Shown here piece by piece: positions 1 through 11,620 of a DNA stretch of 64,000 bases. The stretch is taken from the NCBI RefSeq assembly GCF_023159225.1, contig NC_063174.1, forward strand, positions 36,863,691 to 36,927,690, written 5' to 3'. The position numbers were made by a program, and so were the translations under genes. The notes below the pieces were generated by a model, which saw nothing but the letters and a program-made list of their open reading frames with translations, was not told where the DNA came from and did no database searches. Numbering within the stretch: the first letter of the stretch is position 1; every line of letters starts with the position of its first letter. The stretch is from Perognathus longimembris pacificus. Lineage: Eukaryota; Chordata; Mammalia; Rodentia; Heteromyidae.

Positions 1-87
1 ACAGGCCCTGATTTCCCCATGTAAGAAAAAAATATGGAGCCATGAAAAAGAACCAGGCAGTTGCCCCTAGCTGCTTGCTAATGTTTT

Positions 88-300
88 TCCCAGTGATCCT
101 AGCTACTCAGGCGGCTGAGATCTGAGGATTGCAGTTTGAAGCCACCCCAGGCAGAAAAGTCTCAGAGGGGACTCTTAGCCTCAATTAACCAACAAAACCC
201 CAGAAGTGGTAGCATGGCTCAAGTGGGAGAGCACTAGCCTCTCACAAGAATATCAAGTAAGTGGGCAAGGCTGTGAGTTCAAGAGCCTAATACAGGATGG
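88..300 (+). repeat. B1-Geo composite SINE (old copy)
   Basis: A 7SL/B1-like left half (GATCCTAGCTACTCAGG) is joined to a Geo right half (CATGGCTCAAGTGGGAGAGC); it is diverged and interrupted near the 3' end. Confidence 0.75.
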
Positions 301-478
301 GAGGAGGAGTCAAGGGGGAGGGAAGCTCGTGAGCACTCAAGGCCCTCATACTTTCCTCTGCCAGTAGGGCATGAATGGTTTGGCCCGCAGCTCCATCATG
401 ATGGAGGAGCATATTATTCTACATTGTCTTACAATATCCTAAACAAGGGGACGTAAACAGGTGAAATTTAATTTTTCC

Positions 479-681
479 CTTTTTTTTGCCAGTCTTGGGT
501 CTTGATGAGCTCAGGGCCTGGGCACTTTCCCTGAGCTGCTTTTTGCTCAAGGCTAGCACTCTACCACTTGAGCCACAGCACCATTTCTGACCTTTTCTGT
601 ATATGTGGTTCTGAGGAATAGAACCCAGGGCTTCATGCATGCTAAGCAAGCACTCTACCACTAAGCCATATCTCCAGCCCT
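479..681 (-). repeat. IDL-Geo SINE
   Basis: A reverse-strand dimer: the T-rich tail and GCCAGTCTTGGG mark the Geo end, and CCATATCTCCAGCCC marks the ID-like head. Confidence 0.85.
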
Positions 682-774
682 TTAGCATGTTTTATTAAGA
701 CCAATATATCCAGAATATTGTTATTCCCGCATGACATTAAAAATATAGTAAGATTTTTGTTTTCGTTTTTGCTT

Positions 775-995
775 TACTGAAGTTTGAACTCAGGGCCTTG
801 CACTCGCAGAGCTTGTTTGCTCAGCTGATGATCTACCACTTGAACCATACCTCTATCTTGGCTTGCTGATTATTTTGGAGATGGAGTCTTGAGTTTTCTG
901 CCTAGGCTGGCTTTGAACTTTGATCTTTCAGATCTCAGCTATTCAAGTAGTGAGGATTACAAGCATGAGCTTGTGAGTTTGGTGGCTGGTCCTAA
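775..995 (-). repeat. B1-Geo composite SINE (diverged)
   Basis: Reverse-strand Geo-like half (TTGAACTCAGGGCC) followed by a B1-like half with TCTCAGCTATTCAAG. Confidence 0.65.
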
Positions 996-1020
996 GGTAT
1001 TTTTAAAAATATACTTATTG

Positions 1021-1225
1021 GGCTGGGGATATAGCCTAGTGGCAAGAGTGCCTGCCTCGGATACACGAGGCCCTAGGTTCGATTCCCCAGCACCACATAT
1101 ACAGAAAACGGCCAGAAGCGGCGCTGTGGCTCAAGTGGCAGAGTGCTAGCCTTGAGCGGGAAGAAGCCAGGGACAGTGCTCAGGCCCTGAGTCCAAAGCC
1201 CAGGACTGGCCAAAAAAAAAAAAAA
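1021..1225 (+). repeat. IDL-Geo SINE, young copy with target-site duplication
   Basis: Full-length dimer. The ID-like half has A box TAGCCTAGTGG and B box GGTTCGATTCC (1076-1086); the Geo half has TGGCTCAAGTGG (1127-1138). A poly(A) tail follows. It is flanked by ATACTTATTG at 1011-1020 and 1226-1235. Confidence 0.95.
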
Positions 1226-1397
1226 ATACTTATTGAGATATTGAACTTTTTTTATTCTAAGTCTTTGAAATCTGGTATGTTTTGCATGTATTTAACACAA
1301 CTTAACTTGGATTCATCACATTTCCAGTACTCTCTGAATATAGCTCACCAGCATATGGCTGGTGGCTATTGGGCAGGGTAGCAAAGATCTTGGTTTG

Positions 1398-1590
1398 CCC
1401 ATCCTTCCTTCCTTCCTCGCTCCCTCCCTCCCTCCCTCCCTCCCTCCCTCCCTCCCTCCCTCCCTCCCTCCCTTCCTTCCTTCCTTCCTTCCTTCCTTCC
1501 TTCCTTCCCTCCTTCCTTCTTTCCTTCCTTCCTTCCTCTCTCCCTCCCTCCCTCCCTTCCTCGTTCCCTTCTCCCCCCGCCAGGCCTGTC
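1398..1590. repeat. CCCT/TTCC pyrimidine microsatellite
   Basis: Long runs of CCCT then TTCC units on the plus strand. The Pro/Leu/Ser- and Gly/Glu/Arg-rich open frames here are repeat artefacts. Confidence 0.95.
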
Positions 1591-1610
1591 TGTCTATCTT
1601 CTTTCTTTTC

Positions 1611-1836
1611 CAGTCCTGGGCCTTGAACTCTAGGCCTGGGCACTGTCCCTAGCTCCTATTGCTCAAGTCTAGCACTCTGTCACTTGAGCTACAACACCAC
1701 ATCTAGCTTTTTCTGTGATTAATTGGAAATAAGAATCTTATGGATGTTTCTTCCCTGGCTGGCTTCAAACTGTAGTCCTCATATCTCAACCTCCTGGGTA
1801 GCTAGGATTACAGGTGTGAGCCACTAGAGCTTGGCC
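1611..1836 (-). repeat. B1-Geo composite SINE
   Basis: Reverse-strand Geo half (CAGTCCTGGGCCTTGAACTC) plus B1-like half ending GGATTACAGGTGTGAGCCAC. Confidence 0.8.
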
Positions 1837-3084
1837 TGACTTTCTTTGCTCTCTCTTCTTTCATTGTTCTTCATTCCTTCTTTCTTTTCTTTATCTCTCT
1901 TCTTTGTTGCTTTTTTCTTTCTTCCTCTTTCTCTCTCCTTCAAGAGAGACATAAAGCAAAGATGCATCTTAGCATTCGGGACATGCCACTGAACACAGTG
2001 GTGCACACTTATAACCCAAGCTCTTACGAGACTGAGAGGGAGGATCTCGTGTTTAAGGTAGCCTGGATGGTGAACTCAAAGCCAACTTGAGCCACATAAT
2101 GAGACCTGCTCCCGATGATCAGGAAACAGAATGTCACATTAGGTTCAATACAATATTTTTTAATGAGACAAACTTCAGGCACTATATTGGCCGACTGATG
2201 CACATCATCACACAACTACAAGATCCCTATGTTACAAATGAGGGAAGATGCTAAACAACATTCCCTACATTATAAAAGTACAAGCAGCAGGGAGCTCCAG
2301 CTGTGAAGAGTATGGTTGTCAAAGGCCCCAGCTCCCTCTACCTAAGGGTCCAGATGAAAACGGGTCATTGAGCCCATGGCTGGCTTAGTATTAGGCTGCC
2401 AACTACTATCTCCTGGCTAAATATGTTGGCTTCCAGGTGAGTCTGACCCAGACCCTCTGAATCATGTGACCCCTACACACAGGAGGCGAACTGCTAGGTA
2501 GGGTCTGGAAGCACAGAAACTGACTCCCAGCATGTGTTTTCTGTCAAGTAGATATGAAAGCACCAAGCTCCAGCTTCATGAATCACATGATTTCCACAGA
2601 CTCCCCTTTTCCACAGGAAGGTAAACTTGTGGATGAGGGCATGAAAGCGCCAAAACCATCAAGCTGGGTGCCTAGGTCCCTCAGTTATCCCTTTGCCATC
2701 ACAGAGTTCAATATGCTATTTGCTCACCCCACTTTCAAATACACTTGAGGGATCAGCCACTGTCTTGGATGAACTGGTGAAGCAGGTGGGAACCTATCTG
2801 GTTGATAGGCTCTAGAGCTCCCTGTGCCCAGCAGCAGCTCTCTGTACACCAAGAAGGGAAGCTTCTATAGTGAAAGCAGCCCAGAAGCAGAAAAATCAAT
2901 GCTTCTATAAGAGACTCCAGTTGGTTCACCTCAAACTGCATATATACAAATGCTTGGATGCTGAGCCAGTACTCCAGGCTGGAAGTGAAAAGTAGGGCAC
3001 CTCAACAGGGCCATTACAATATCCTACCTGAACAATGAGACTGTTTTGTCTGAAAGGCTACATACAAGTAATTAAAACTTACAG

Positions 3085-3291
3085 GGCTGGAGATATAGCC
3101 TAGTGGCAAGAGTGCCTGCCTCGGATACACGAGGCCCTAGGTTCGATTCCCCAGCACCACATATACAGAAAATGGCCAGAAGCGGCGCTGTGGCTCAAGT
3201 GGCGGAGTGCTAGCCTTGAGCGGGAAGAAGCCAGGGACAGTGCTCAGGCCCTGAGTCCAAGGCCCAGGACTGGCAAAAAAAAAAAAAAAAA
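3085..3291 (+). repeat. IDL-Geo SINE with target-site duplication
   Basis: Full-length dimer with a poly(A) tail, flanked by AAAACTTACAG on both sides (ending 3084 and at 3292-3302). Confidence 0.95.
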
Positions 3292-3671
3292 AAAACTTAC
3301 AGCCAATGGCTTGGCCTCAGAGGTACAATTCCCAATGCAGAAACATGAGTAATATGAAAAAAAAAAAAAAAAACAAGACAACACGATTGTTTCAAAGCTC
3401 AACAACTCCACAGTAAGAAGCACTAATTATAAAAAAAATTGGAAGAGATCTCAAATAAAAACATTTTCTGAATCAAATAAAAATTTTAAATTTTAAGCAT
3501 GATTCATGAAATTAAAGAGAACATAAATGACTGGATGAATTTCACAAAAACATAAGTCCATAGCTGAGTGAAATAAGGAAACCAAGGTAGCACATGCAAG
3601 AGAAATTGAAAAAAATTAAGTTGAAATTTTGGAACAAAAAGCTCAGTAAGCCAAATGAAAAGCCCAGTTGA

Positions 3672-3871
3672 GGGACTGGGGATATGGCCTAGTGGCAAGA
3701 GTACTTGCCTTGTATACATGAGGCCCTGGGTTCGATTCCCCAGCACCACATATACAGAAAATGGCCAGAAGTGGCGCTGTGGCTCAAGTGGCAGAGTGCT
3801 AGCCTTGAGCAAGAAGAAGCCAGGGACAGTGCTTAGGCCCTGAGTCCAAGCCCCAGGACTGGCCAAAAAAA
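3672..3871 (+). repeat. IDL-Geo SINE inserted in L1
   Basis: Dimer flanked by the 14-nt duplication AAAAGCCCAGTTGA (3658-3671 and 3872-3885) and lying inside L1 ORF1-region sequence. Confidence 0.95.
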
Positions 3872-3914
3872 AAAAGCCCAGTTGAAATAATCTTTAGTAG
3901 ACTGGATCATACTG

Positions 3915-4428
3915 TGTTGGGATCCAGTCCTTGACGGGGGACTTGACGCCCTTCCCCCCAACCTTAGGGGAATGCGGAAGCAGGCTACGGTTCTCTGGGT
4001 CCGGACCCAGAGAACCGGCTTTGCACCCAGCCCCCAACTCTCTCGCCAGCCTTCACACCCCCCAGCCTCTCCCTGGCACGGCGCTTTCGAGTGACGTTAG
4101 CTCAAGAGGGGATCATGTGAGCCCAGCCTATCGGCATCCTGGCCGATCGCCTTTCCCTTCCTATCACTTCCCTTTACCCCGGCCTTAATAAATCAGATAG
4201 CTCTTGAAGCTTCTCCGAGACTCGCTTATGCCTGGCTTTCTTTACCGGTAAGGAGGTGGGTAAGCGTTCTCGTTAGGCCACGTGCACGTGAGGTCAGTGC
4301 TGACTCCCCCGCCCCATCCTGGCCCTACCTGCCAGACGGGTGACCAGGAGAGAGGGTGAGAAAGGGGGTGGTGAGAAACGTAGCTGAGCCTTGAACCCCA
4401 TGCCAGGGAAGGCGACCCGAGCCCGACA
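3915..4428. mobile_element. Solo LTR of a class-II (ERVK/IAP-like) endogenous retrovirus
   Basis: A 514-bp element begins TGTTGGGATCC, ends CCCGACA and is flanked by the perfect 6-bp duplication ATACTG (3909-3914, 4429-4434). An AATAAA is at 4187-4192 on the plus strand. No internal retroviral sequence is present, so it is a solo LTR left by recombination between the two LTRs. Six-bp duplications and a TGTTGGGA start are usual for betaretrovirus-like class II elements. It interrupts L1 sequence that reads continuously once it is removed. Confidence 0.85.
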
Positions 4429-6481
4429 ATACTGAAGACAGACAATTGGAACTTGAAGATAAGTTAGGTGTATTAAAACATGAGGTAAAGATATAAGAAA
4501 GAAAGTACAGTAAGTATGAGTGGACCATACAAGACCTTTTAATGGGACACCATTAAAAGACTAAATATGTGACTCATGGGCATAGAAGAAGAAAGATACA
4601 TGATAAAGGCGAAAACACATTCAATAATATGATGGCAGAAAACTTCACAAGTCTCAAGAAAGAGATGGCCATCCAGGCACAGGAAGCTTTTAAGACTCCA
4701 AACAGACAAGATCAGAAAAGACTCTCCCCTTGTCATATTATAGCTAAAATTTTAGACATACAGAACAAGGAAGGAATTGAAAGCTGCAAAAAAGAAGTAT
4801 AAAGTCATCTATAAAGAATAATTGCAGACTTCTCAGCATAAACTTTGAGAGCAAGAAAGTCATGGACTGGTATATTTAAAGCCCTGAAAGAAAACAACTG
4901 TCAACTCGGATTACTGTACTTAGCATTCACAATAGCCAAACTCGGGAATCAACTAGAAATACCTCAGAAAAAGTGGTATAGAAACACAATGGAGAGTGAA
5001 ATTGTCATTTGCAGGAGAGTGGAGGGTACTAAAGAAACAAGCAAGACTGAGAAAGGCAGATATCACATGTTCTCTTCTCATATGTGGACTCTGGGCCTAC
5101 CAAAGAAAAATGTATGATGTAGTGTGAACGGAGACTCTTTGAGAATGGGAATCACTGTGAATGAAGAGGATAAAAGGAGAGAGTGAAGAGGGAATAAATA
5201 TGACAAAAGTACTTTACATGTATGGATGAACATAGAATAATGAAACCTATCAAAAAACTTAAAACTAAGAAAGAGTAATAGTGGTACAAAGCCTTAGTAA
5301 TAAAATCTGCTTGGTACTGGCACAAGAATAGGCCCGATGACCAATGGAATAGAGTAGAAGACCCAGAAATGAACCCACAGACCTCTATCTACGTAATCTT
5401 TGGTAAAGGAGCCACAAACACAGGATGGAAGAAAGACAGCCTGTTTAACAAATGGTGCTGGCAGAAGAATTGGCCATACACGTGCAGAAAACTGAAGTTA
5501 GATCCTTATATATCATCTTGCACCAGAATCAATTCCAAATGGACCCAAACACCTCAATGTAAGACTAGATAACATGAAAATATTACAGGGGTGGATAGGG
5601 GAAACATTAGGACTCCTTGTTGAAACTTCTTAAGATTCAGAATCACAACAAATCAAAGACTAGATAAATGGTACTGCATCAAACTGAAGAGCTTCTGTAT
5701 GGCAAAGGACATAGCTAGCAAGATAAATAGAAAGCTCACAGAATGGGAGAAGGTCTTTACTAGCTATGCATCAGACAAGGCCGTCATATCTAAACTATAC
5801 TTAGAGCTGAAAAAATTACCCCCCCCAAGAAATCCTCAAAGAAACAATAACCCCATTAATAAAGACTAAAGGCTAAAGACTTAAGAAGAGACTTCTCCTA
5901 AGAAGAAATAAGAATGGCCAATAAACACATGAGAGATGTTCAACATCTCTGGCCATAGAAGAAACGCAAATCAAAACCACACTGAGATTCCACCACACCC
6001 CAGTTAGAATGGTCATTATCAAGAAAACTAACAATAACAGATGCTGGCATGGATGTGGCCAAAAGAGAATACTACTACATTGTTGGTAGGAGTGTAAACT
6101 TGTTCAACCACTCTGGAAAACATTATGGAGGTTCCTCAAAAGACTAAACATAGAGCTGCTCTATGACCTAGCAATCCCACTCCTGGGCATTTACTCAAAT
6201 GACCACAAACTAGGCTGCACTAAAGCCACCAGAACAACCATGTTTACCATAGCTAAGCATTGTTGACCATAGCTAAGATAGAGAATCAACCCAAGTCCCC
6301 CACTCAGACATGATTAATTAAACAGCACTCTAAATATTCACACAGTGAAAACAAAGGAGGATGTTCTTAGGAGAGAATCACAAGGGCTCAATAGCTATAT
6401 GCATATGACAATATAAAATGATGCTTATCAAAATGAACTCCAAGAAATGGGAACAATGGGGTTTTAAAAAATTGTACTGTG

Positions 6482-6708
6482 GGGCCGGGGATATAGCCTA
6501 GTGGCAAGAGTGCCTGCCTCGGATACACGAGGCCCTAGGTTCGATTCCCCAGCACCACATATACAGAAAACGGCCAGAAGCAGCGCTGTGGCTCAAGTGG
6601 CAGAGTGCTAGCCTTGAGCGGGAAGAAGCCAGGGACAGTGCTCAGGCCCTGAGTCCAAGGCCCAGGACTGGCCAAAAATAAATAAATAAATAAATAAATA
6701 AATAAATA
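6482..6708 (+). repeat. IDL-Geo SINE with (AAAT)n tail
   Basis: Dimer inserted in the L1 3' region with an AAATAAAT-type tail and flanking GTACTGTG. Confidence 0.93.
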
Positions 6709-7139
6709 GTACTGTGCAGTTTTTTCTTTTTTTTTCCTTCAGCTTATTACCTTTTTTCACTTTTTTAAAAAAAAATTTCTGTACCCTTTGTCTTGTATAT
6801 AAGTTTATCTAACTTGGGGAGGGGAAGGGGAAACAGAAACCGTGGGATAAAGGGTGAACCAACTCAGCAGTGATCATCACTAGACATTATTTTGAAAATG
6901 AACTGAACAACTTGGGGGGAGACAATCGGGGGGGGCAAACTGGGAGAAAATGAGGCGGAGGTAACACTGTTCAAAAAGAAATGTACTCATTACCTGTTTT
7001 ATGTAACTGTAACTAATCCCTCTGTAACTCACCTTTACAATAAAGTTTTAAATTATAAAAGAGTAATAAAGGGGGTACATTTGATCCACAATAAAAGTCC
7101 TTTGTTCAATTAATATGCTTTAACACTTTAGAGGTGGAT

Positions 7140-7400
7140 CTTTTGTGGTTGTGATTGGAAACAGCAAAAATAAAAGAATACAGAGGAGGCTCCAGAGACC
7201 ACCTTCCTTCCTTTTGTCTTGTGAGAACACAGAGAGAGAAGGGTCCATCTATGAACATATAAATGGACCTTCTCTAGACACCAAATCAGCCAGAACCCCG
7301 ACGTTGGACTTCCAGCTTCCAGAACTGTGAGCAGGAAAGTCTGTTATTCATAATCCACCTGGTCTGTAGCGTTCTGTTATATTCATGTTCTTTTGTCTTG
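7140..7400 (+). mobile_element. MaLR-type LTR remnant
   Basis: It contains the diagnostic run CCAGAACTGTGAG followed by a TTATTCATAATCCACC-like segment and TTCTGTTATA, typical of the 3' part of mammalian MaLR (MST/MLT) LTRs. Confidence 0.6.
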
Positions 7401-8099
7401 GTTGACAACTGTTCCGCTTCTGAAAAACCTCAGTTCTCAGCTACAGCCCACCTGGTCCCCAAGCAGCTTGGTAAACTTGGCCTCCAGGACCCGTCTCTCT
7501 CCCTCCGACCCTCCCTAACCCAAGCTGTGGTTTCCTGTTGCCTTTCCAGGCCTGCTGAGGTTTCTACTGGCCAAGTTTGCTCCCCCACCCACCCCTGAGG
7601 TACCAGGGCTGAAGCTTTTCCCCAAGGTGGTAGTTTGGGGGAAAGGACTAATTGCAAGGTCTCTCAGCACACTGGAACTGGCTGGCCCGGTAGCCAGGCC
7701 AGCAAAGCAGCAACAACAGAAGCAACTGGGGGCAGGGGGGAGGCGGGGGATGCTATTGGGGTTCCAGCCTAGGGGGGGCAGCAGGTTAAATCAGAGTTTC
7801 TCTACCCAAAAGAGGCAGAGGGGCACTTCTTTCTCCTGGCTTTGTTCCAGTGGGTCTGTGGAGTTCCCGTTCTCCCTGGCAAGCTTTGTGGCACACATTT
7901 CTGCTTGGAGTCTCGAGCCTCAGCTGGGAGGCCAGCTCAGGCGGCCTTCTGTGCAAGCTCGGAGTGGCCCTGGCCTCCGCCCAGGAAACACGTTCCTGAT
8001 TGCGGGTCTCACAGCATGGTGGTGTGTCACTCACTCTGCTGTAGTCAGCAGAGGTGAGCCTGTGAAGAGTGGACCTGTGATGGGAACCAGGCAGTAAGG

Positions 8100-8285
8100 G
8101 TTTCAGTTGGAGATGAAAATATTCTGGAGAAGGATGATGGTGATGGTTGTATAATATGAAGGCTCATATTATAGTCATGTTAGTCTGCCTTTGTGGACTA
8201 CTTAATGCCCGTCAACTGCACACCCCTCCAAAATGATTAAAATAGAAACGTAATATTGTCTATAGTAATATAGTTAACCATAATT
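8100..8285 (+). mobile_element. Ancient L1 3'-end remnant
   Basis: GGAGAAGGATGATGGTGATG, CTACTTAATGCC and CAACTGCACACCCC resemble the 3' UTR of old mammalian L1 elements. Confidence 0.5.
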
Positions 8286-8499
8286 CAAAAGCCCCACAGA
8301 ATAAAAAGAGGTTGAGAGTTGCTACAAGGGGTTGCCGCAGGTGCGAGGTGGAGAAGCTCAGAGAAGGACCTCTGGAGGAGGACACAGGCCTGGGGTTGGG
8401 GACGAGGAACATTTGCTAAGATACACACCGCCTCCCGTGGCATTGTCCCCTCCCCCACTGACCACTCAACCAATGAGGAAATTAAAAGTCAGATAACTC

Positions 8500-8718
8500 A
8501 GCCAGGCACTGGTAATCAGAGCTACTCAGGAGGCTGAGATCCGAGGGCCGCAGCTTAAAGTCAGCTCCACACGGGAAAGTCCATGAGACTCTAATCTCCA
8601 ATTAGCCATCCGAAAACCGGAAGTGGAGCTGTGACTCAAAGTGGCAGAGTGCCAGCCTTGCGTGAAAAAGCTGAGGAACAGCACCCAGGCCCTGAGTGCA
8701 AGCCCCATGACAGATTAA
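8500..8718 (+). repeat. B1-Geo composite SINE
   Basis: B1-like half (AGAGCTACTCAGGAGGCTGA) joined through CCGGAAGTGGAGCTG to a Geo half ending CCATGACAGAT. Confidence 0.85.
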
Positions 8719-9439
8719 GAAAAGGCTAGAGAACTGAAATAATTTGCCTAGGGTAAGCACCCTTAGGAGCTGGGCCTCGGCAGACGGTCTGAGCCCACAG
8801 TACTCACTTGAACTCTGGAGGAGTGGCAGGCACAGTGGGTACAGTCATGCTGGGCCATCAGCCCCGTCAACCCAGCCCGGCAGCACAAGGGTCTGCCCCA
8901 GCCAGTGCTGCCTGCCAAGGAGGACAGACACCCTGTGCACCCAGGGCTTCCGCTGCACCACAAAGTTGTTCTGTAGAAATGGCTTGAGCCGGTCATCTCC
9001 TCAGCTCTAAGATCCTTCTCCCATGGATAAACAAAAAAATCTCAGAGAGATGGTGAGGAAGAGGGAGGTGACATCACCAAACACGCCTCCACTAAACAAG
9101 GGGAGGAGAGCTACACACAGGTAAACAAGATGAGCCGGGCAGACAACAGCTTCTACTCCTAGGGGACCCCAAGAAGTGAGTATCAAGGAGGGGGCTGCTG
9201 CAGGCAATCTTTACTTCCTTAGAGAAGTTGTCTACAGAGGAAGGACATCTTGACTCCCTCTTCCAAGGACCTATGTTCCCATCACCCTGCAGAAGTCTCT
9301 GTATCTCCATCCCATTCTGGAGCTCAGCTACGGAAGCTCCTGTCCTCTCACCTTTCTTCCAGATGTGTCTTAAGGCACAGGGGCCTGGCTAAGCTTCCCC
9401 AGTTTGTGACTTTAGTTTGGATCTTGTTAAAGACTTGGT

Positions 9440-9835
9440 CCCCAGCCTGTGGTGGAACCTTGAGGAGGTGGAGCTTAGGGGAAGGAAGTTAGGTCAGTGG
9501 GGACCCCGTCCCTTCCACTCTTGCTCTGCTTTGTGGCCTCTGAGGTGAGTAGACGGTCCTCAATGTGTGTGGCCTTGCCATTGAGGTGCTGTGCTACCAC
9601 TGCAGGCCTGGAACAGCAGGGACAAGCAACCATGGGGTGAAAGTGCCAAAACTAAGTCCACGATGGATAAGAAATGCATGCACTGCCTTACATATGAAAC
9701 GGTAACCCTTCTGTACATCACTTTGACAATAAAGAAGTTGAGAAAAAAAACCCACTAAGTCCAAAATAAATCCTCCTTGTAAGTTTCTTGGCTCGGGTGT
9801 TTTGTCACAGTGGCGGAACGCTGACTACCCCACAT
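9440..9835 (+). mobile_element. MaLR-type LTR remnant carrying a small L1 insertion
   Basis: GGAACCTTGAGGAGGTGGAG at one end and AATAAATCCTCCTTGTAAG with GTTTTGTCACAGTGGCGGAA at the other are typical of rodent MaLR LTRs. It is split by an L1 tail at 9661-9753. Confidence 0.65.
9661..9753 (+). mobile_element. 93-bp 5'-truncated L1 tail with target-site duplication
   Basis: The insert ends TTTGACAATAAAGAAGTTG plus an A-run, like the L1 tails at 7030 and 32735. It is flanked by ACTAAGTCCA (9651-9660 and 9754-9763). Confidence 0.8.
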
Positions 9836-10298
9836 ACCCTTAAGTTTTATCCACTCATTCTCCAGCACGAGTACCCACTTAATCAAACCCAGGCACAGAA
9901 AAACACAGCTGACCCGCTTGCCCTCCACTGCCCGCCTCGGAATCATCTCACCGTGGTGCCCTCGGAGTGGAGGGGCCCGCGGGGCTCAGCACCAAGCGCT
10001 CCACCACCCCACCGAAACCACAGCCAGAAGCCGCAGCAGGGCAGGAAAATCCCACACGCCCAAGGCCCTGCTTTCTTCTTAAAAGTACTTTTAAAAGGAA
10101 AATTTGTTTGTATTTTTTAAATTTACATTCTATATTTTTGTACATATTGTGAGGGGTCAGTCATCTTTAATGAGCTTGGATGACCAAAGCAGCCTTCAGA
10201 GCCTTCTGCCCGACTTCGGACTGCTTGTGGTGTGACCATGTCCCGTATCATCTCGAAGGAGAAAAAAAAACCTTGTTTAAAAAAAAAGGCAAAAGTAA

Positions 10299-10502
10299 GG
10301 GCTGGGAATATGGCCTAGTGGCAAGAGTGCTTGCCTCATATACACGAAGCCCTGGGTTCAATTCCCCAGCACCACATATACAGAAAATGGTCAGAAGTGG
10401 CGCTGTGGCTCAAGTGGCAGAGTGCTAGCCTTGAGCGGGAAGAAGCCAGGGACAGTGCTCAGGCCCTGAGTCCAAGGCCCAGGACTGGCGAAAAAAAAAA
10501 AA
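10299..10502 (+). repeat. IDL-Geo SINE
   Basis: Full dimer with GGCTGGGAATATGGCC head, both internal boxes and a poly(A) tail. Confidence 0.93.
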
Positions 10503-11410
10503 TTCTTATTCCAAGCATTCCAGCAATGTTTTTTGTGTGTATGTACTTAGCTGTACTATAAAGTAGTTGGTTTGTATGAGATGGTTAAAAAGGCCAAAGA
10601 TAAAAAGGTTTTTTTTCCGTCTTGAAGTTGCTGTTTATTTATTTATTTTTGGCCAGTTGGATGTATGTGTGAAACAATGTTGTCCAATTATAAACAGGAA
10701 AAAATTCCAGTTTTGCTTAGTTGTTCTAAAAAAAAAAGACTAGATTAAATGTCCAAGTTAGAATTTCCCAAAGTATGTTCTGAGAAAGTTTGTCTAGAAA
10801 TCCCTCATTAGTCTGTCTTTTGTTGTAGGGTCTTAGCCATGAGAGTGTACAGTAGATGCATTTTTCTCCTGTCAAACTTGTTTTCCTGAGGTTGGTCCAA
10901 TTTTGTCACTCTCTCTAAATGAAAAAAAAAAAGTTAATATATGATCATAAAATTAAAACTTGCTTTAAGCAAAAAGAAAGTCATTTCCATACAAAATAGC
11001 ACCAAGAGGATATTAGGAAAGGACACAGTAGAAAGATGGGAGCATGCTGGGGAAGAGGGGTACAGAGGGCTTTCTGGGTTTGGAGGTGGGAAATGAAGAG
11101 GCCCTACTTGGAAAGTGAGGGACCCACTGGTGCTTTGAAGCAAGGTGAGGGTCACCTTGCAGGCAAACCTTCTTAAACCCACTGTAGCTGACTTCCAGCC
11201 CCAGCTCCTGCTCTCCTGGGCCCCAGCCCCCAAATTCATCCTTACCTGCTAAAGATAGGGCTACATGTGAAACTTACACAGCCTGGCAATTACCAAAGAC
11301 CACCTCGCCCCCATGATTGAAAACACACTTTGGTGCTTCTCAAAGTTGAGTTTACAATGCTTCCAGTGTCTCACTCAATGTCCAAGGGACAAACTCCCAG
11401 TTATCTTTGG

Positions 11411-11620
11411 TTTTCTTTTTTTTTTTATGACCAGTCCTGGGCCTTGGACTCAGGGCCTGAGCACTGTCCCTGGCTTCTTCCCGCTCAAGGCTAGCACTCT
11501 GCCACTTGAGCCACAGCGCCGCTTCTGGCCGTTTTCTGCATATGTGGTGCTGGGGAATTGAACCCAGGGCCTCATGTATACGAGGCAAGCACTCTTGCCA
11601 CTAGGCTATATCCCCAGCCC
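11411..11620 (-). repeat. IDL-Geo SINE
   Basis: Reverse-strand full dimer flanked by TATCTTTGG (11402-11410 and 11621-11629). Confidence 0.95.

Larger units (their letters stand above)
3300..7060 (+). mobile_element. LINE-1 copy, rearranged and interrupted by two SINEs and an LTR
   Basis: Segments of a rodent L1 occur in order on the plus strand: ORF1-type sequence broken at 3672 and 3915 and resuming at 4435 (ENFTSLKKEMAIQAQEAFKT, TPNRQDQKR), then a jump to ORF2 C-terminal and 3' sequence (5280-6250, with TGGAAGAAAGACAGCC and CACATCCCAGTTAGAATGG-like blocks). It ends with the L1 3' tail near TTTACAATAAAGTTTTAAATT (7030-7060). It carries a large internal deletion and many stops and is non-functional. 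Confidence 0.75.

Noticed and set aside
1021..1110. tRNA-Ala gene
   Set aside because: The A and B boxes belong to the ID-like head of a SINE with a Geo half, poly(A) tail and target-site duplication.
1302..1652. Repetitive Gly/Glu/Arg-rich and Pro/Leu/Ser-rich open frames
   Set aside because: They are translations of the CCCT/TTCC microsatellite with no splice or start context.
4569..5117. Open frames with L1 ORF1-like residues as possible live transposon genes
   Set aside because: Frames are short, interrupted and joined to 3' sequence by a deletion; only a dead L1 copy is supported.
10331..10561. Recurring peptide family starting MPRIHEALGSIPQHHIYRK
   Set aside because: The same peptide appears wherever an IDL-Geo SINE is read in one frame; it is SINE sequence, not a protein family.
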